This document shows, piece by piece, positions 34,725 through 44,220 of a stretch of 54,583 nt of DNA (positions are counted from its first letter, which is position 1; each line of letters opens with the position of its first letter). This DNA comes from Rhodothermales bacterium. GTDB taxonomy: Bacteria; Bacteroidota; Rhodothermia; Rhodothermales; VXPQ01. The DNA lies in contig JAJDWX010000028.1 of the NCBI GenBank assembly GCA_022825385.1, forward strand, positions 1 to 54,583, written 5' to 3'. Made by a program: the position numbers and the translations under genes. The notes under the pieces were generated by a model. The model was not told the DNA's origin, made no database searches, and saw only the letters and a program-made list of their open reading frames with translations.

Positions 34725-36686
34725 ATGCCTGCCGACCACATCGCCATTACGTTCCCCGACGGGTCTGTCCGCCCATGCGAGGCCGGCGTTACGGGGCAGG
34801 AACTTGCCCGCAGCGTTTCGGCGGGCCTCGCCCGACAGGCGCTGGCCATACGGGTGAACGGAGAAGTCCGGGACCTGACCCGGCCCATCGACGAAGACGC
34901 CGCCATCGAGATTCTGACCTGGAGCGACCCGGACGGACAATCGACCTTTCGGCATTCCACGGCGCATCTCATGGCCGAAGCGCTCGAAGCGCTGTTCCCC
35001 GGCGTCAAATTCGGCATCGGACCGCCCATCGAGCAGGGATTCTACTACGACGTAGACCCCGGCGACCGCAAAATCGGCATGGAAGACCTGGAACGCATCG
35101 AAAAGCGGATGCGCGAACTGGCCGCGCGCGACGCGGCGTACGAACGGCAAGACGTCTCCAAAGCGGATGCGATCCGGTATTTTCAGGACAAGGGCGACGA
35201 ATACAAACTGGAACTGCTCGAAGACCTCGAAGACGGCGCGATCACGTTCTATCGGCAGGGCAACTTCGTCGATCTGTGCCGCGGCCCCCACATTCCCTCG
35301 ACGGGCCGGATCAAGCATGTCAAACTGCTCAACGTGGCGGGCGCGTACTGGCGCGGAGACGAACGCCGCCCTCAGCTCACGCGCATTTACGGCGTCAGCT
35401 TCCCGAAAAAAAGCATGCTCGACGAGCATCTGGCGCGCCTGGCCCTCGCCGCCGAACGCGACCACCGCAAACTGGGCAGGGAACTGGAATTGTTCGCCTT
35501 CGACAAACAGGTAGGCGCCGGATTGCCGATGTGGCTGCCGCGCGGCGCGACGCTGCGCGAAACGCTCATGGATTTTCTGAAAAAAGAGCAACTGGAACGG
35601 GGATACGAACCGGTCGTTACGCCGCACATAGGACGGCTCGAACTCTACAAGACAAGCGGGCACTACCCCTATTACCGGGAAAGCCAGTTCCCTCCCATGC
35701 TGGACGCCCGCGACGAGGAAGAGGGGTTTTTGCTGAAACCCATGAATTGTCCGCATCATATTCGCATCTACGCGAACAAGCTGCGCTCGTACCGGGACCT
35801 CCCCGTGCGCTACGCGGAGTTCGGCACGGTCTATCGGTACGAACAGTCCGGCGAGTTGGGCGGATTGACCCGCGTACGCGGATTCACGCAGGACGACGCC
35901 CACATCTTCTGCACGGACGAACAGGTAAAAGACGAATTCAAAAACGTCATCGAGCTGACGTTGACGGTGCTGGGCGCGCTGGATTTTACCGATTTCAAGG
36001 CGCAGATTTCCCTGCACGATCCCGAAGACCGGGAAAAATACCAGGGAGGCCAGGCGCGCTGGGAGCAAGCCGAACAGGCGATCCGCGAAGCCGTCCGGGA
36101 AACGGGGCTGGAGGCGGTCGAAAAGACGGGCGAGGCGGCCTTCTACGGTCCCAAACTGGATTTCATGGTGCAGGACGCGCTGGGCCGCGCATGGCAATTG
36201 GGCACGGTGCAACTGGACTACAACCTGCCGGAGCGCTTCGATCTTTCCTATATCGGGGCAGACGACAAGCGCCGCCGTCCGGCGATGATCCATCGGGCGC
36301 CGTTCGGATCGCTGGAGCGCTTCATCGGCGTGCTGATAGAACATTGCGGGGGCAAATTTCCGCTCTGGCTGGCCCCCGTGCAGGCGGTCGTCATTCCCAT
36401 CTCGGACAAGCAGCACGAATACGCCGAAGAAGTCGCCGCGGCGCTCCGCAAACGCGACCTCCGCGTGGAAGTGGACCGCCGCAACGAAAAAGCCGGATAT
36501 AAGATTCGCAGCGCCGAGATGAACAAAACGCCCGTCATGCTCGTGGCGGGAGCGCGCGAACAGAACGACGGCACGGTTTCGGTGCGGCGCCATGGGCGCG
36601 GCGAACAGGATACCGTATCCGTGGAGACATGCGCAGATCGGATGCTCCAGGAAATCGCCGAAGGCAAGAAACGCCCGGGTTCCTGA
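34725..36686 (+). CDS. thrS: Threonyl-tRNA synthetase
   Basis: The 653-residue class II synthetase charges tRNA-Thr. Domains in order: TGS (AITFPDGSVRPCEAGVT), the SAD editing domain with HSTAHLMAEALE, the catalytic core with HYPYYRESQFPPM, LKPMNCPHHIRIY (zinc ligands) and the motif 3 RAPFGSLERFIGVL, then the anticodon-binding domain (PLWLAPVQAVVIP). The start ATG 34725 fits the TGS N-terminus. It heads the translation cluster, but 428 bases separate it from infC. Confidence 0.95.
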   Translation: MPADHIAITFPDGSVRPCEAGVTGQELARSVSAGLARQALAIRVNGEVRDLTRPIDEDAAIEILTWSDPDGQSTFRHSTAHLMAEALEALFPGVKFGIGPPIEQGFYYDVDPGDRKIGMEDLERIEKRMRELAARDAAYERQDVSKADAIRYFQDKGDEYKLELLEDLEDGAITFYRQGNFVDLCRGPHIPSTGRIKHVKLLNVAGAYWRGDERRPQLTRIYGVSFPKKSMLDEHLARLALAAERDHRKLGRELELFAFDKQVGAGLPMWLPRGATLRETLMDFLKKEQLERGYEPVVTPHIGRLELYKTSGHYPYYRESQFPPMLDARDEEEGFLLKPMNCPHHIRIYANKLRSYRDLPVRYAEFGTVYRYEQSGELGGLTRVRGFTQDDAHIFCTDEQVKDEFKNVIELTLTVLGALDFTDFKAQISLHDPEDREKYQGGQARWEQAEQAIREAVRETGLEAVEKTGEAAFYGPKLDFMVQDALGRAWQLGTVQLDYNLPERFDLSYIGADDKRRRPAMIHRAPFGSLERFIGVLIEHCGGKFPLWLAPVQAVVIPISDKQHEYAEEVAAALRKRDLRVEVDRRNEKAGYKIRSAEMNKTPVMLVAGAREQNDGTVSVRRHGRGEQDTVSVETCADRMLQEIAEGKKRPGS

Positions 36687-37114
36687 GTATGCGGAGCCGC
36701 CGCGCTGCTTCGTCATGCCTTGCCCGCAGCGAGGCTTGCAGTAAATCAAGCGCAGGCGAGACGAACGAAGCTGAAAAAGCCGCGCACCGGGCCGCGGGAA
36801 AGACGCCGGCGCCTTGCTCCATGGACGCAGGCCGCGGCCCCGTGCGCACTGCGGCCCCGGCAGGTTTCGGCAGGATTTCCAGGAATATTTTTTGATCCCG
36901 TCTGCACAACATCGTTACAATTCAGGCGAAACCAAACGCGCCCGGCTTGCGTGAAAACGATACGGGAGCCCGCCGCCCTCTTGCAGAACAGGCGCAGGCC
37001 CCCGCACGAAAGCACAAGGCGCCCGGCGCGTCCCGGATTGCCGTCCGACGGCAGGCGGAACGCGGCCCGGACGCTTCCCCGCCCCCGGTCACCCAATAAA
37101 AACACAGAAGAACC
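36687..37114 (+). other. Intergenic region thrS-infC, no gene found
   Basis: No convincing gene lies here. The stretch is long for this normally tight operon. It contains a GC-rich part and an AT tract (ATTTTTTG) near 36890. A 20-base segment starting near 36704 (GCTGCTTCGTCATGCCTTGC) resembles the interior of the MITE-like elements at 43895 and 48955 with one mismatch. It may hold an infC promoter or a relic of such an element; neither is certain. Confidence 0.4.
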
Positions 37115-37624
37115 ATCGCTCGCAAAGTACGCATCAACGAGGATATTCGGGCCAATATGGTCCGGGTCGTAGATCCCGGCGGAGAACACCATGTTGTCTA
37201 TATCGACGAGGCGCTGAAACGCGCCCGGGCGCACAGAATGGACCTGGTCGAGATTGCCCCCTCGGCGGATCCGCCGGTGTGCAAGATCGTGGACTACGGG
37301 AAGTTTCGGTACGAACAACAGAAAAAAGGGAAGGAACAGCGCAAAAAATCGCAAACCATCCAACTGAAGGAAGTGCGCTTCCGCCCGCATACGGACACGC
37401 ACGACTTTGAATTCAAGACGCGCCATGCGCGGAGTTTCCTGGAAAACGGCAACAAGGTCAAGGCCTGGGTGCAGTTTCGCGGCCGGGACATCATTTACAA
37501 GGACCAGGGCATGGCCTTGCTGAAACGATTCACCGAGGAGTTGCAGGACGTGGGCCGCATCGATCAGCCGCCCCGCATGGAAGGCCGCCGCATGACCACC
37601 ATCCTGGCGCCGGACAAAAAATAG
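37115..37624 (+). CDS. infC: Translation initiation factor IF-3 with ATC start
   Basis: The 169-residue factor keeps ribosomal subunits apart and checks the initiator codon. The core reads IARKVRINEDIRANMVRVVD, continuing with LDLVEIAPSADPPVCKIVDYGKFRYEQ, which is standard IF3. The first ATG in frame (37157) would cut off the conserved KVRINEDIR part. An in-frame TAA at 37097-37099 leaves only AAA CAC AGA AGA ACC ATC before it, so ATC at 37115 is the likely start. Rare AUU/AUC starts are a known autoregulation feature of infC. Confidence 0.85.
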   Translation: MARKVRINEDIRANMVRVVDPGGEHHVVYIDEALKRARAHRMDLVEIAPSADPPVCKIVDYGKFRYEQQKKGKEQRKKSQTIQLKEVRFRPHTDTHDFEFKTRHARSFLENGNKVKAWVQFRGRDIIYKDQGMALLKRFTEELQDVGRIDQPPRMEGRRMTTILAPDKK

Positions 37625-37633
37625 CCGAAAACC

Positions 37634-37678
37634 CGCGGGCCGAAAACCCGGACCCGACAAAAGCCCGAGCGGCCCGCG
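37634..37678 (+). promoter_or_regulatory. Leader stem-loop between infC and rpmI
   Basis: CGCGGGCCG (37634-37642) and CGGCCCGCG (37670-37678) make a perfect 9-bp stem with a 27-base loop, 162 bases ahead of rpmI. There is no T-run right after, so a simple terminator is unlikely. A role in L20/L35 autoregulation is possible but unproven. Confidence 0.4.
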
Positions 37679-37840
37679 AGAAAATCCGAAAAGGCGGGGA
37701 ACCCTGCTGGCGTCCGAATCGTATTTATAGTTTAGCCCTTTTTTGAATACCCTTGCATGTCCCCGCCCGTACGGCGCGCGGACATGCGCATCGTCCGGGA
37801 ACGCTCCTCGCTATCGAGGCGCGCCCGGCGCAACGTGCTT

Positions 37841-38035
37841 ATGCCCAGGATGAAATCGAATAGCGGCGCCCGGAAACGCTTCAAAGTAACCGGCTCCGGG
37901 AAGCTCGCCCGCAAAAAGGCGTACAAAAGCCACATCCTGACCAAGAAATCGGCCAAACGCAAGCGCGGCCTGCGCGAAAGCACGCTCGTCGACAAAACCG
38001 ACGCGCCGCGCATGAAACGGCTTATTCAGTCCTGA
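37841..38035 (+). CDS. rpmI: Ribosomal protein L35
   Basis: The 64-residue basic protein starts [20 protein letters not shown] and has the [20 protein letters not shown] core of bacterial L35. The start ATG 37841 is chosen on family length; the upstream codons in the same frame are not conserved-looking. It lies in the usual infC-rpmI-rplT order, 15 bases before rplT. Confidence 0.94.
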   Translation: MPRMKSNSGARKRFKVTGSGKLARKKAYKSHILTKKSAKRKRGLRESTLVDKTDAPRMKRLIQS

Positions 38036-38050
38036 TCGCTCTTTGTTCTT

Positions 38051-38401
38051 ATGCCACGTACCGCCCACAGCGTAGCGTCCAGGCGGCGCCGCAAGAAAAT
38101 CCTCCGGATGGCCAAAGGCTATCGCGGCGCGCGCTCCAAAATCTACACGGTCGCCAAGCACTCCGTAGACAAGGCCCTCGGGTACGCCTACCGGGATCGC
38201 CGCCAGCGCAAGCGGGCGTTCCGCCGGCTCTGGATTGCCCGGATCAATGCGGCGGCGCGCCTGAACGGCACCACCTATTCCCGCTTCATGGGCGGACTGC
38301 GGAAAAGCGGCGTCGCCCTGAACAGAAAGGCGCTTGCGGACATCGCCGTGCGCGATCCGGAAACGTTCCAGCGCATTACGCAGCATCTCGCCGGAAAATA
38401 G
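38051..38401 (+). CDS. rplT: Ribosomal protein L20
   Basis: The 116-residue protein begins [30 protein letters not shown] (shown here only in part), with the [20 protein letters not shown] motif of L20. L20 binds 23S rRNA early in 50S assembly and in several bacteria represses its own operon. It is followed by pheS after 27 bases. Confidence 0.95.
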   Translation: MPRTAHSVASRRRRKKILRMAKGYRGARSKIYTVAKHSVDKALGYAYRDRRQRKRAFRRLWIARINAAARLNGTTYSRFMGGLRKSGVALNRKALADIAVRDPETFQRITQHLAGK

Positions 38402-38428
38402 TATCCTTGCCTAAACGGGCGCAGCACG

Positions 38429-39421
38429 ATGCCCGACGACATCCTGAAAGACATCGAGTCGGAAATCATTGACTCGACGGAGGCCGCCGAAGCGTTCCGG
38501 GTCAAGTACCTCGGGAGGAAAAGCGGGAAAATAACCGGAATGTTCAAACAGATTCCGGAAGTCCCTCCGCAGGAACGCAAAGCGCTTGGCCAACGCATTA
38601 ACCAGGCCAAGCAACGGGCCGAGGCGCGGCTCGCCGCCTTCGAAGCCAGCCGGGCGCCGCGCGACGATGCGCCCCATGCGGCCCGCATGGACCGTACGCT
38701 TCCGGGCCGCCTCCCCGCGCCGCCGGGTTCCCTGCATCCGCTGACGCACACGCTGCACGACATCGCGCAGGTGTTCGAAGGGTTCGGATTTTCTATCGCC
38801 ACCGGCCCGGAAATCGAAACGGAGTGGCATAATTTCACGGCGCTGAACTTTCCGGCGGACCACCCTGCGCGAGACATGCAGGATACCTTTTTCCTGGAGC
38901 CGGATCGGGTGCTCTTGCGTACGCATACCTCGCCCGTGCAAATACGCGCGCTCGTCGCCGAGCCGCCGCCGGTGCGCATTATCGTGCCCGGGCGGGTGTA
39001 CCGCAACGAGGCCGTGTCCTACAAATCGTACTGCCTGTTTCATCAGGTGGAAGGCTTGTACGTGGACGAAGGCGTCTCTTTCGCCGACCTGAAACAGGCG
39101 CTGCGCCTGTTCGTGCAGGCCATGTTCGGCGACGACGCCCGCATGCGTTTTCGTCCCAGCTTTTTCCCGTTCACGGAACCCAGCGCCGAGGTGGACATCT
39201 GGTGGGCCGACGAGACGCTGCCCCAAAAAGGGCGCTGGCTGGAAATCCTCGGATGCGGCATGGTGGACCCCAACGTGTTCGCCTCCGTGGACCTGGACCC
39301 GGAGCGATGGACAGGCTACGCCTTTGGCATGGGCGTCGAGCGCATCGCCATGCTGCGCTACGGCATTCGCGACATTCGCGCCTTTTACGAAAACGACATC
39401 CGGTTCCTGGAGCAATTTTAG
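38429..39421 (+). CDS. pheS: Phenylalanyl-tRNA synthetase alpha subunit
   Basis: The 330-residue subunit carries the class II catalytic core. An N-terminal coiled coil ([15 protein letters not shown]) is followed by [19 protein letters not shown], the motif 2 [22 protein letters not shown] and motif 3 [14 protein letters not shown]. It charges tRNA-Phe together with PheT, whose gene follows 76 bases later. Length fits the short bacterial type. Confidence 0.94.
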   Translation: MPDDILKDIESEIIDSTEAAEAFRVKYLGRKSGKITGMFKQIPEVPPQERKALGQRINQAKQRAEARLAAFEASRAPRDDAPHAARMDRTLPGRLPAPPGSLHPLTHTLHDIAQVFEGFGFSIATGPEIETEWHNFTALNFPADHPARDMQDTFFLEPDRVLLRTHTSPVQIRALVAEPPPVRIIVPGRVYRNEAVSYKSYCLFHQVEGLYVDEGVSFADLKQALRLFVQAMFGDDARMRFRPSFFPFTEPSAEVDIWWADETLPQKGRWLEILGCGMVDPNVFASVDLDPERWTGYAFGMGVERIAMLRYGIRDIRAFYENDIRFLEQF

Positions 39422-39497
39422 GATACGGGCAGACCCGCCGCCTGCATGAACGAAATGCCCGCGGCTCGCCTCGCCCAACGCAACGACACGGCAAACC

Positions 39498-42038
39498 ATG
39501 AACATCTCGTATAACTGGCTGCGGGAATACGCCCCCGTCAAGGAAAGCCCGGAGGAACTGGCCGAAATCCTCACCATGGGCGGGCTGGAGGTGGAAGAAG
39601 TCCGGGAAATCGGATCGTCGCTGGACGGGGTGGTCGTGGGGCGGGTGGAGCGCGTACGCCCCCATCCGAACGCCGACCGGCTTGCCTGTTGCGAAGTGAA
39701 CCTGGGCGGCCCGGAAACCGCCCGCATCGTGTGCGGCGCCCCGAATGTGGCTGCCGGACAATACGTGCCGGTCGCCACGCCGGGGGCCACGCTCTCCTTG
39801 CCCGACCGAAAAAACCCCGACCAGCGCGTCCCCGTCGTCATCCGCGAAACGAAACTGCGCGGCGAACCCTCCGAAGGCATGATTTGCGCGGAAGACGAAC
39901 TGGGCCTGTCCGACAAGCACGACGAAATCATGACGCTGACGAGCACGGACGGCGCAACGCCCCGCATCGGGCAGCCATTTGCGGAATACCTAACGGCCTG
40001 CGGCGTGGCGCACCGGGACGCCGTGCTGGACGTAAGCGTTACGCCCAACCGGCCGGACGCCGCCAGCCACCTCGGCGTAGCCCGCGACGCGGCGGCGCTT
40101 ACCGGCGGCGTCCTGCGCCTCCCGGAAGCGCCCGAACCGGAACCCGGCGGCGAAGCAGCCCAACTTGTTGCGATAGACATACAAGCCCCCGAGGCGTGTC
40201 CGCGGTACGTGGCGATGATCGTGCGCAACGTAACCGTCCGCGAATCCCCGCCCTGGCTCCAGGCCAGGCTGAGGGCCATCGGGCTAAGGCCCCGCAACAA
40301 CATCGTGGACGTCACGAATTACGTGCTCCACGACGTGGGCCAACCGCTGCATGCGTTTGATTTCGACGCCCTCGGCGGACAGCGCATTCGCGTACGGCGT
40401 ACCGAAGCGCCCACGCCGTTCACCACGCTCGACGACAAGGAGCGCATACTCCCTCCCGGCGCCGTCATGATTGCGGACGCCGAACGGGACGTAGCCATCG
40501 GCGGCGTGATGGGCGGGCAAAATTCGGAGGTCCGGGAAACCACGCGCAACGTGCTGGTGGAGTCCGCCTTCTTCGACCCGTCGCATATTCGCAGAACGGC
40601 GAAGGCGCTTGGCGTCCAGAGCGACGCCAGCTATCGCTTCGAGCGCGGCGTGGACCCCACCGGGCAGGCGCGCGCCGCCGCGCGGGCCGCCGCGCTCATG
40701 GCGGAGCTCGGCGGCGGCACGGTGGTCCCCGGCATGGTGGACGCCCACCCCGCGCCCGCGACGCCCACGTCGATTGCCGTGCGCGCAACGCGGATAGCGG
40801 ATGTGCTGGGCGTACGCATTCCGCTGGACGTCAGCGAGCGCCTGCTGCGAAGCATCGGTTTCGACATAGCGCAGGAAGGCGAAGCGGAAACCGCCCGGCT
40901 TCGCTGCGTCGCGCCCCCCTTCCGCCCCGACGTCGAGCGGGAGGCGGACGTGATCGAGGAGATTGCGCGCCTCTACGGGTATGATCGCATACCGGAACCG
41001 GACCGCGCCGCGCCCCTGTCCGGGGACGCCGCGCGCCAAAGCCCCGAAACGCGCTTGCGGCGGGCGGCCCGCACGCTTCTTGCCTGCACGGGACACCGGG
41101 AAATCTACGCAAACAGCATGTTGCGGCTGGAAACGGCGGAACGATTTGCGCGGATGGCGGGCTACGCCCCCGAGCAGGTGGTTCGAACGCGCAATCCGAT
41201 CTCCAGCGACATGGCGGCCCTGCGCCCCAGTTTGTTGCCGGGCGCGGTGCAGGCTATCGAATTCAACCGCAACCACGGGCAGCGCGCAATGCGATTTTTT
41301 GAATTCGGGCATGTGTTCCGGCGGACGGACGGCGAGCGCGATGCGGACGGCGGCGCAGATACCATTGCAGACGACGACGCAGCGCAGCACAGCGCGGCGA
41401 CAGAAAACTATGCGGAGCACGAATCCTTGCTGCTCGCTTTTTCGGGACACGCCGCGGAGGCGGGCTGGAATACGTCCGCCCGTCCGTTCGACCTGTTCGA
41501 CGCAAAGGGCGCGACAGAAATGCTGCTCCGCCGCCTGCGCGCGCCCGACGTCCGCATGGAACCCGCGGCCAACGACCCTGCCCGACTGGACATTTTTTCG
41601 GGAAACGTACCTGTTGGCAACATCCTGGAGATTGCGCCGGACGATGCCGGCGGCAGCGCGCCCGAAGACATGATCTATGCGGCGGAATTGCACTGGACCC
41701 GCCTCGTCCGGCGCGCCGCGGCGGGCCTTGACCGCGCGTATCGGCCCGTAACGCGCCATCCTTCGGTGGAACGCGACATGGCCCTCGTCGTGGACCGCAA
41801 GGAACCGGCAGGCGGGCTGCTGCAAACCATTCGGCAAGCCGGGGGGCGCCTCTTGCAAGAGGTCCGTCTCTTCGACCTGTACGAAGGCGAGCAGGTGGGA
41901 CCGGACAAGAAAAGCGCGGCCTTTGCCCTGCGTTTCGGGGCCAACCGAACGCTCACGGATCGGGAAGTGAACAAAAAGATGGCTCGTATCGTCCACGCAC
42001 TGGAGAAAACGCACGGCGCGGCGCTGCGAAGCGAATAA
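39498..42038 (+). CDS. pheT: Phenylalanyl-tRNA synthetase beta subunit
   Basis: The 846-residue subunit opens with MNISYNWLREY. It has a tRNA-binding EMAP-like domain (about 45-150, VGRVERVRPHPNADRL), B3/B4 editing domain, B5 domain, the core, and a C-terminal anticodon-binding FDX-ACB domain (RHPSVERDMALVV to FGANRTLTDREVNKKM). The only small oddity is an acidic, alanine-rich insertion near 615-640 (DADGGADTIADDDAAQHSAA). It forms the alpha2beta2 enzyme with PheS. Confidence 0.94.
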   Translation: MNISYNWLREYAPVKESPEELAEILTMGGLEVEEVREIGSSLDGVVVGRVERVRPHPNADRLACCEVNLGGPETARIVCGAPNVAAGQYVPVATPGATLSLPDRKNPDQRVPVVIRETKLRGEPSEGMICAEDELGLSDKHDEIMTLTSTDGATPRIGQPFAEYLTACGVAHRDAVLDVSVTPNRPDAASHLGVARDAAALTGGVLRLPEAPEPEPGGEAAQLVAIDIQAPEACPRYVAMIVRNVTVRESPPWLQARLRAIGLRPRNNIVDVTNYVLHDVGQPLHAFDFDALGGQRIRVRRTEAPTPFTTLDDKERILPPGAVMIADAERDVAIGGVMGGQNSEVRETTRNVLVESAFFDPSHIRRTAKALGVQSDASYRFERGVDPTGQARAAARAAALMAELGGGTVVPGMVDAHPAPATPTSIAVRATRIADVLGVRIPLDVSERLLRSIGFDIAQEGEAETARLRCVAPPFRPDVEREADVIEEIARLYGYDRIPEPDRAAPLSGDAARQSPETRLRRAARTLLACTGHREIYANSMLRLETAERFARMAGYAPEQVVRTRNPISSDMAALRPSLLPGAVQAIEFNRNHGQRAMRFFEFGHVFRRTDGERDADGGADTIADDDAAQHSAATENYAEHESLLLAFSGHAAEAGWNTSARPFDLFDAKGATEMLLRRLRAPDVRMEPAANDPARLDIFSGNVPVGNILEIAPDDAGGSAPEDMIYAAELHWTRLVRRAAAGLDRAYRPVTRHPSVERDMALVVDRKEPAGGLLQTIRQAGGRLLQEVRLFDLYEGEQVGPDKKSAAFALRFGANRTLTDREVNKKMARIVHALEKTHGAALRSE

Positions 42039-42103
42039 CCTGTTGCGCGCCCCCCGACAAGGCGGCAAGGCGGCGCTTTATTTCCGATATTCAATGCATC
42101 GCC

Positions 42104-42577
42104 ATGTCGATACCCTGCGAGACGGGCGACTTCACACCAGACCTCTTTGCCGATATGCCGAATACGGAAACAGGCGTCGAACCGGACCCGGAAATGGAAC
42201 CGGATCCAATCCCGGCGCTGGAACCTGAACCGGAATCGAATCCGGCAACGGAATCAATACGAAGCCTGTCGGCGGAGTCCATACCGCCGCCGGAAGCGGA
42301 ACCGGAGTCGATAGCGGAGCCGGAATCCATGCCGGAACCCGCCACGCTGGAAACCTTGCGCCGTCGCGTCGAGGAAACCGTCAAACTCGTCACCGCGTTG
42401 CGCGAAACCAACGCCGACCTCCTGAAAAAAGTGCGCGATCTGGAAAAACGGCCCGCCGTCCACCCGGACCATGCCTTTTTCTCCGTGCCCCGCAACCCGG
42501 ACGCGCTGAAAAACGATTTGCGCTCCTTCATCGAAACGCTTGACGAACATATAGAACGAGCGCACAACGACGCATAA
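42104..42577 (+). CDS. Glu/Pro-rich coiled-coil protein upstream of ZapA
   Basis: The 157-residue protein has an N-terminal half (about 20-80) made of irregular E-P-(D/E) repeats, probably disordered and highly acidic. A coiled coil follows (about 80-115, LRRRVEETVKLVTALRETNADLLKKV), then a short conserved-looking end (FFSVPRNPDALKNDLRSFIETLDEHIERA). It sits between pheT and zapA, where other Bacteroidota have a small coiled-coil protein. A role with ZapA in division is possible, by position only. Confidence 0.65.
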   Translation: MSIPCETGDFTPDLFADMPNTETGVEPDPEMEPDPIPALEPEPESNPATESIRSLSAESIPPPEAEPESIAEPESMPEPATLETLRRRVEETVKLVTALRETNADLLKKVRDLEKRPAVHPDHAFFSVPRNPDALKNDLRSFIETLDEHIERAHNDA

Positions 42578-42605
42578 TCCCGGCGTTTCCGATCCGCAAA
42601 AACCG

Positions 42606-42938
42606 GTGCCCATCGTGCCCCAGTCCATCCGCGTCCGCATTCTGAATCGCGACTATTCCCTGCAAGTAACGCAAGGGAACGAACAGCGCTTGCGCGAAAT
42701 CGTGCGCTTCGTCGATACTAAAATCAGGAAATTCCAGCGAGACCATCCCGACCAGTCGGACATAACGGCCCCGGTGATGGTGGCGTTGCACATCGCCGAC
42801 GAACTCTATGCGGAACGCGAAAAAAAGACCGACGCCGAAGCCGACCTGCAAGAGGATATAGGCGAACTCATCGGCTCCCTGAACGCCGTACTGGCCACCG
42901 GCGAATCGTCGGCTTCCGGGGAACAGAAGGGAGTATAG
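42606..42938 (+). CDS. zapA: Cell division protein ZapA
   Basis: The 110-residue protein has the ZapA fold: SIRVRILNRDYSLQV, then NEQRLREIVRFVDTKI and a long coiled coil. ZapA cross-links FtsZ filaments at the division site. It follows a coiled-coil gene by 28 bases. The usual next elements in Bacteroidota, 6S RNA and rny, are not seen; menG converges instead. Confidence 0.85.
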   Translation: MPIVPQSIRVRILNRDYSLQVTQGNEQRLREIVRFVDTKIRKFQRDHPDQSDITAPVMVALHIADELYAEREKKTDAEADLQEDIGELIGSLNAVLATGESSASGEQKGV

Positions 42939-43023
42939 AGGGAATTATCAAGGCGATCGGACTTCCTGCGCGGCTTCGCTGCACAGCGACGGACCTGCGC
43001 GGCGCGGAAAAAAACGGCGCGCT

Positions 43024-43746
43024 TCAGGCCCCCGGCTTCCGCCCCCTGTACAGGGACGTCACGCCGAACGTCAGCGGCTTCCACAACAAATCCTCGTACC
43101 CGGCCTGCCGCAGTTCGTCCAGGAAGCGCTCGCCGGACGGAAACACCTTTACGGACGCAGGCAAATACTTGTACGCTTCCGAATTGCCGGACAAAAGACG
43201 CCCGGCAAAGGGCAACGCAACGTCCGAGTAGACTTCGTACAGTTTTCGGATCGGCCATGCGCCCGGCTGACTGAACTCAAGGATGACGAGCGCCCCTCCG
43301 GGACGGAGTACGCGCCGAATCTCCCGAATGCCGTCCTGAAAATGCTCGAAATTGCGTACGCCGAACCCGACCAGCGCCGCGTCGAAAGCGGCGTCCGGGA
43401 AAGGCAAGCGCGCCGCGTCGCCGTATTCCAGCGCGATGGCGTCGCCAAGCCCCCTGCGGCGGACTTTTTTCCGCCCGCGCGCCAGCATCCGCTCGGAAAT
43501 ATCGACGCCCACGATCTGATCGGGGCGCATCGACGCGGCGGCAAGGGCCAGGTCGGCGGTGCCGGTCGCCACATCCAGTATCCGACGGGGCGCTTCCCTG
43601 CGCAGCAGGCGGATCGCGGCCCGGCGCCACGCGGAATCCAGGCCGAAACTCAGCAGCCGATTCAGCAAATCGTACCGGGAAGCCACTCCGTCGAACATAA
43701 CTTCGACGGCTTCCCTCTTGCCCGGGGCCGGGCCCGGCGGCGGCAT
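43024..43746 (-). CDS. menG: Demethylmenaquinone methyltransferase (UbiE/MenG)
   Basis: The 240-residue methyltransferase makes menaquinone from demethylmenaquinone using SAM. It has VEVMFDGVASRYDLLNRLLSFGLD, the SAM-binding ILDVATGTADLALAAA, and GVRNFEHFQDGIREIRRVLRPGG, all diagnostic of UbiE/MenG. The start ATG 43746 follows family length; the in-frame extension upstream is not conserved-like. A MITE-like element lies 148 bases upstream of the start. Confidence 0.92.
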   Translation of the reverse strand: MPPPGPAPGKREAVEVMFDGVASRYDLLNRLLSFGLDSAWRRAAIRLLRREAPRRILDVATGTADLALAAASMRPDQIVGVDISERMLARGRKKVRRRGLGDAIALEYGDAARLPFPDAAFDAALVGFGVRNFEHFQDGIREIRRVLRPGGALVILEFSQPGAWPIRKLYEVYSDVALPFAGRLLSGNSEAYKYLPASVKVFPSGERFLDELRQAGYEDLLWKPLTFGVTSLYRGRKPGA

Positions 43747-43894
43747 GGGGTGAGGTAAAGTAGACAAAACGCAATAGAAATATCCGGTGTTGGGCAGCGA
43801 CAAACATACGCCCAACGCGAGGCGCAGGGTCCGCACAGGGATGGGCGAGACGCCGCAGGCCGCGCAATGCGTTACGGACCTGTTTCATGTTAAA

Positions 43895-44147
43895 GGATAC
43901 TCTGATCAAAGCCACTTCGCTCAGCGCGTCACGTTTGCCTGTACAAGTTGTCATGCTTATGTCGTTGAAATCAGCAGAAAAACCGTAGATTCGGGTCGTT
44001 GGGGACGTGACGCGCCCTTCGGGAGGCTGCGATGGGCACGCTGGCGGTGTCATTCCTCATTACGTGGGGCCTGCCACGCTGCTTCGTCATTCCTTGCCAG
44101 CGCACCCCTCGCAGCCTCTGAGCTTCGCGGATTTAATCAGAGTATCC
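43895..44147 (+). mobile_element. MITE-like element, copy A
   Basis: A 253-bp sequence with imperfect terminal inverted repeats (GGATACTCTGATCAAAGCC versus GGATTTAATCAGAGTATCC) and a TTAA beside each end (43890-43893 with one extra A, and 44148-44151). It is nearly identical, in inverted orientation, to 48955-49207: about 16 differences and no gaps by eye. No transposase is inside. Short ORFs cross it on both strands but carry no recognised domain. Confidence 0.75.
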
Positions 44148-44220
44148 TTAAGCCGGCGCGCGCCTCGCAAGCGACGGACCTTTGCGAACCTGATCGGCGT
44201 ATTCCCAACCCGACCGAATG

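Noticed and set aside
42939..43023. Possible 6S RNA after zapA
   Set aside because: The gap is only 85 bases, too short for 6S RNA, and no long hairpin could be drawn.
43895..44147. Short ORFs inside the MITE-like copies as genes
   Set aside because: Differences between the copies change residues freely and the frames depend on flanking DNA; no start site or domain is seen.
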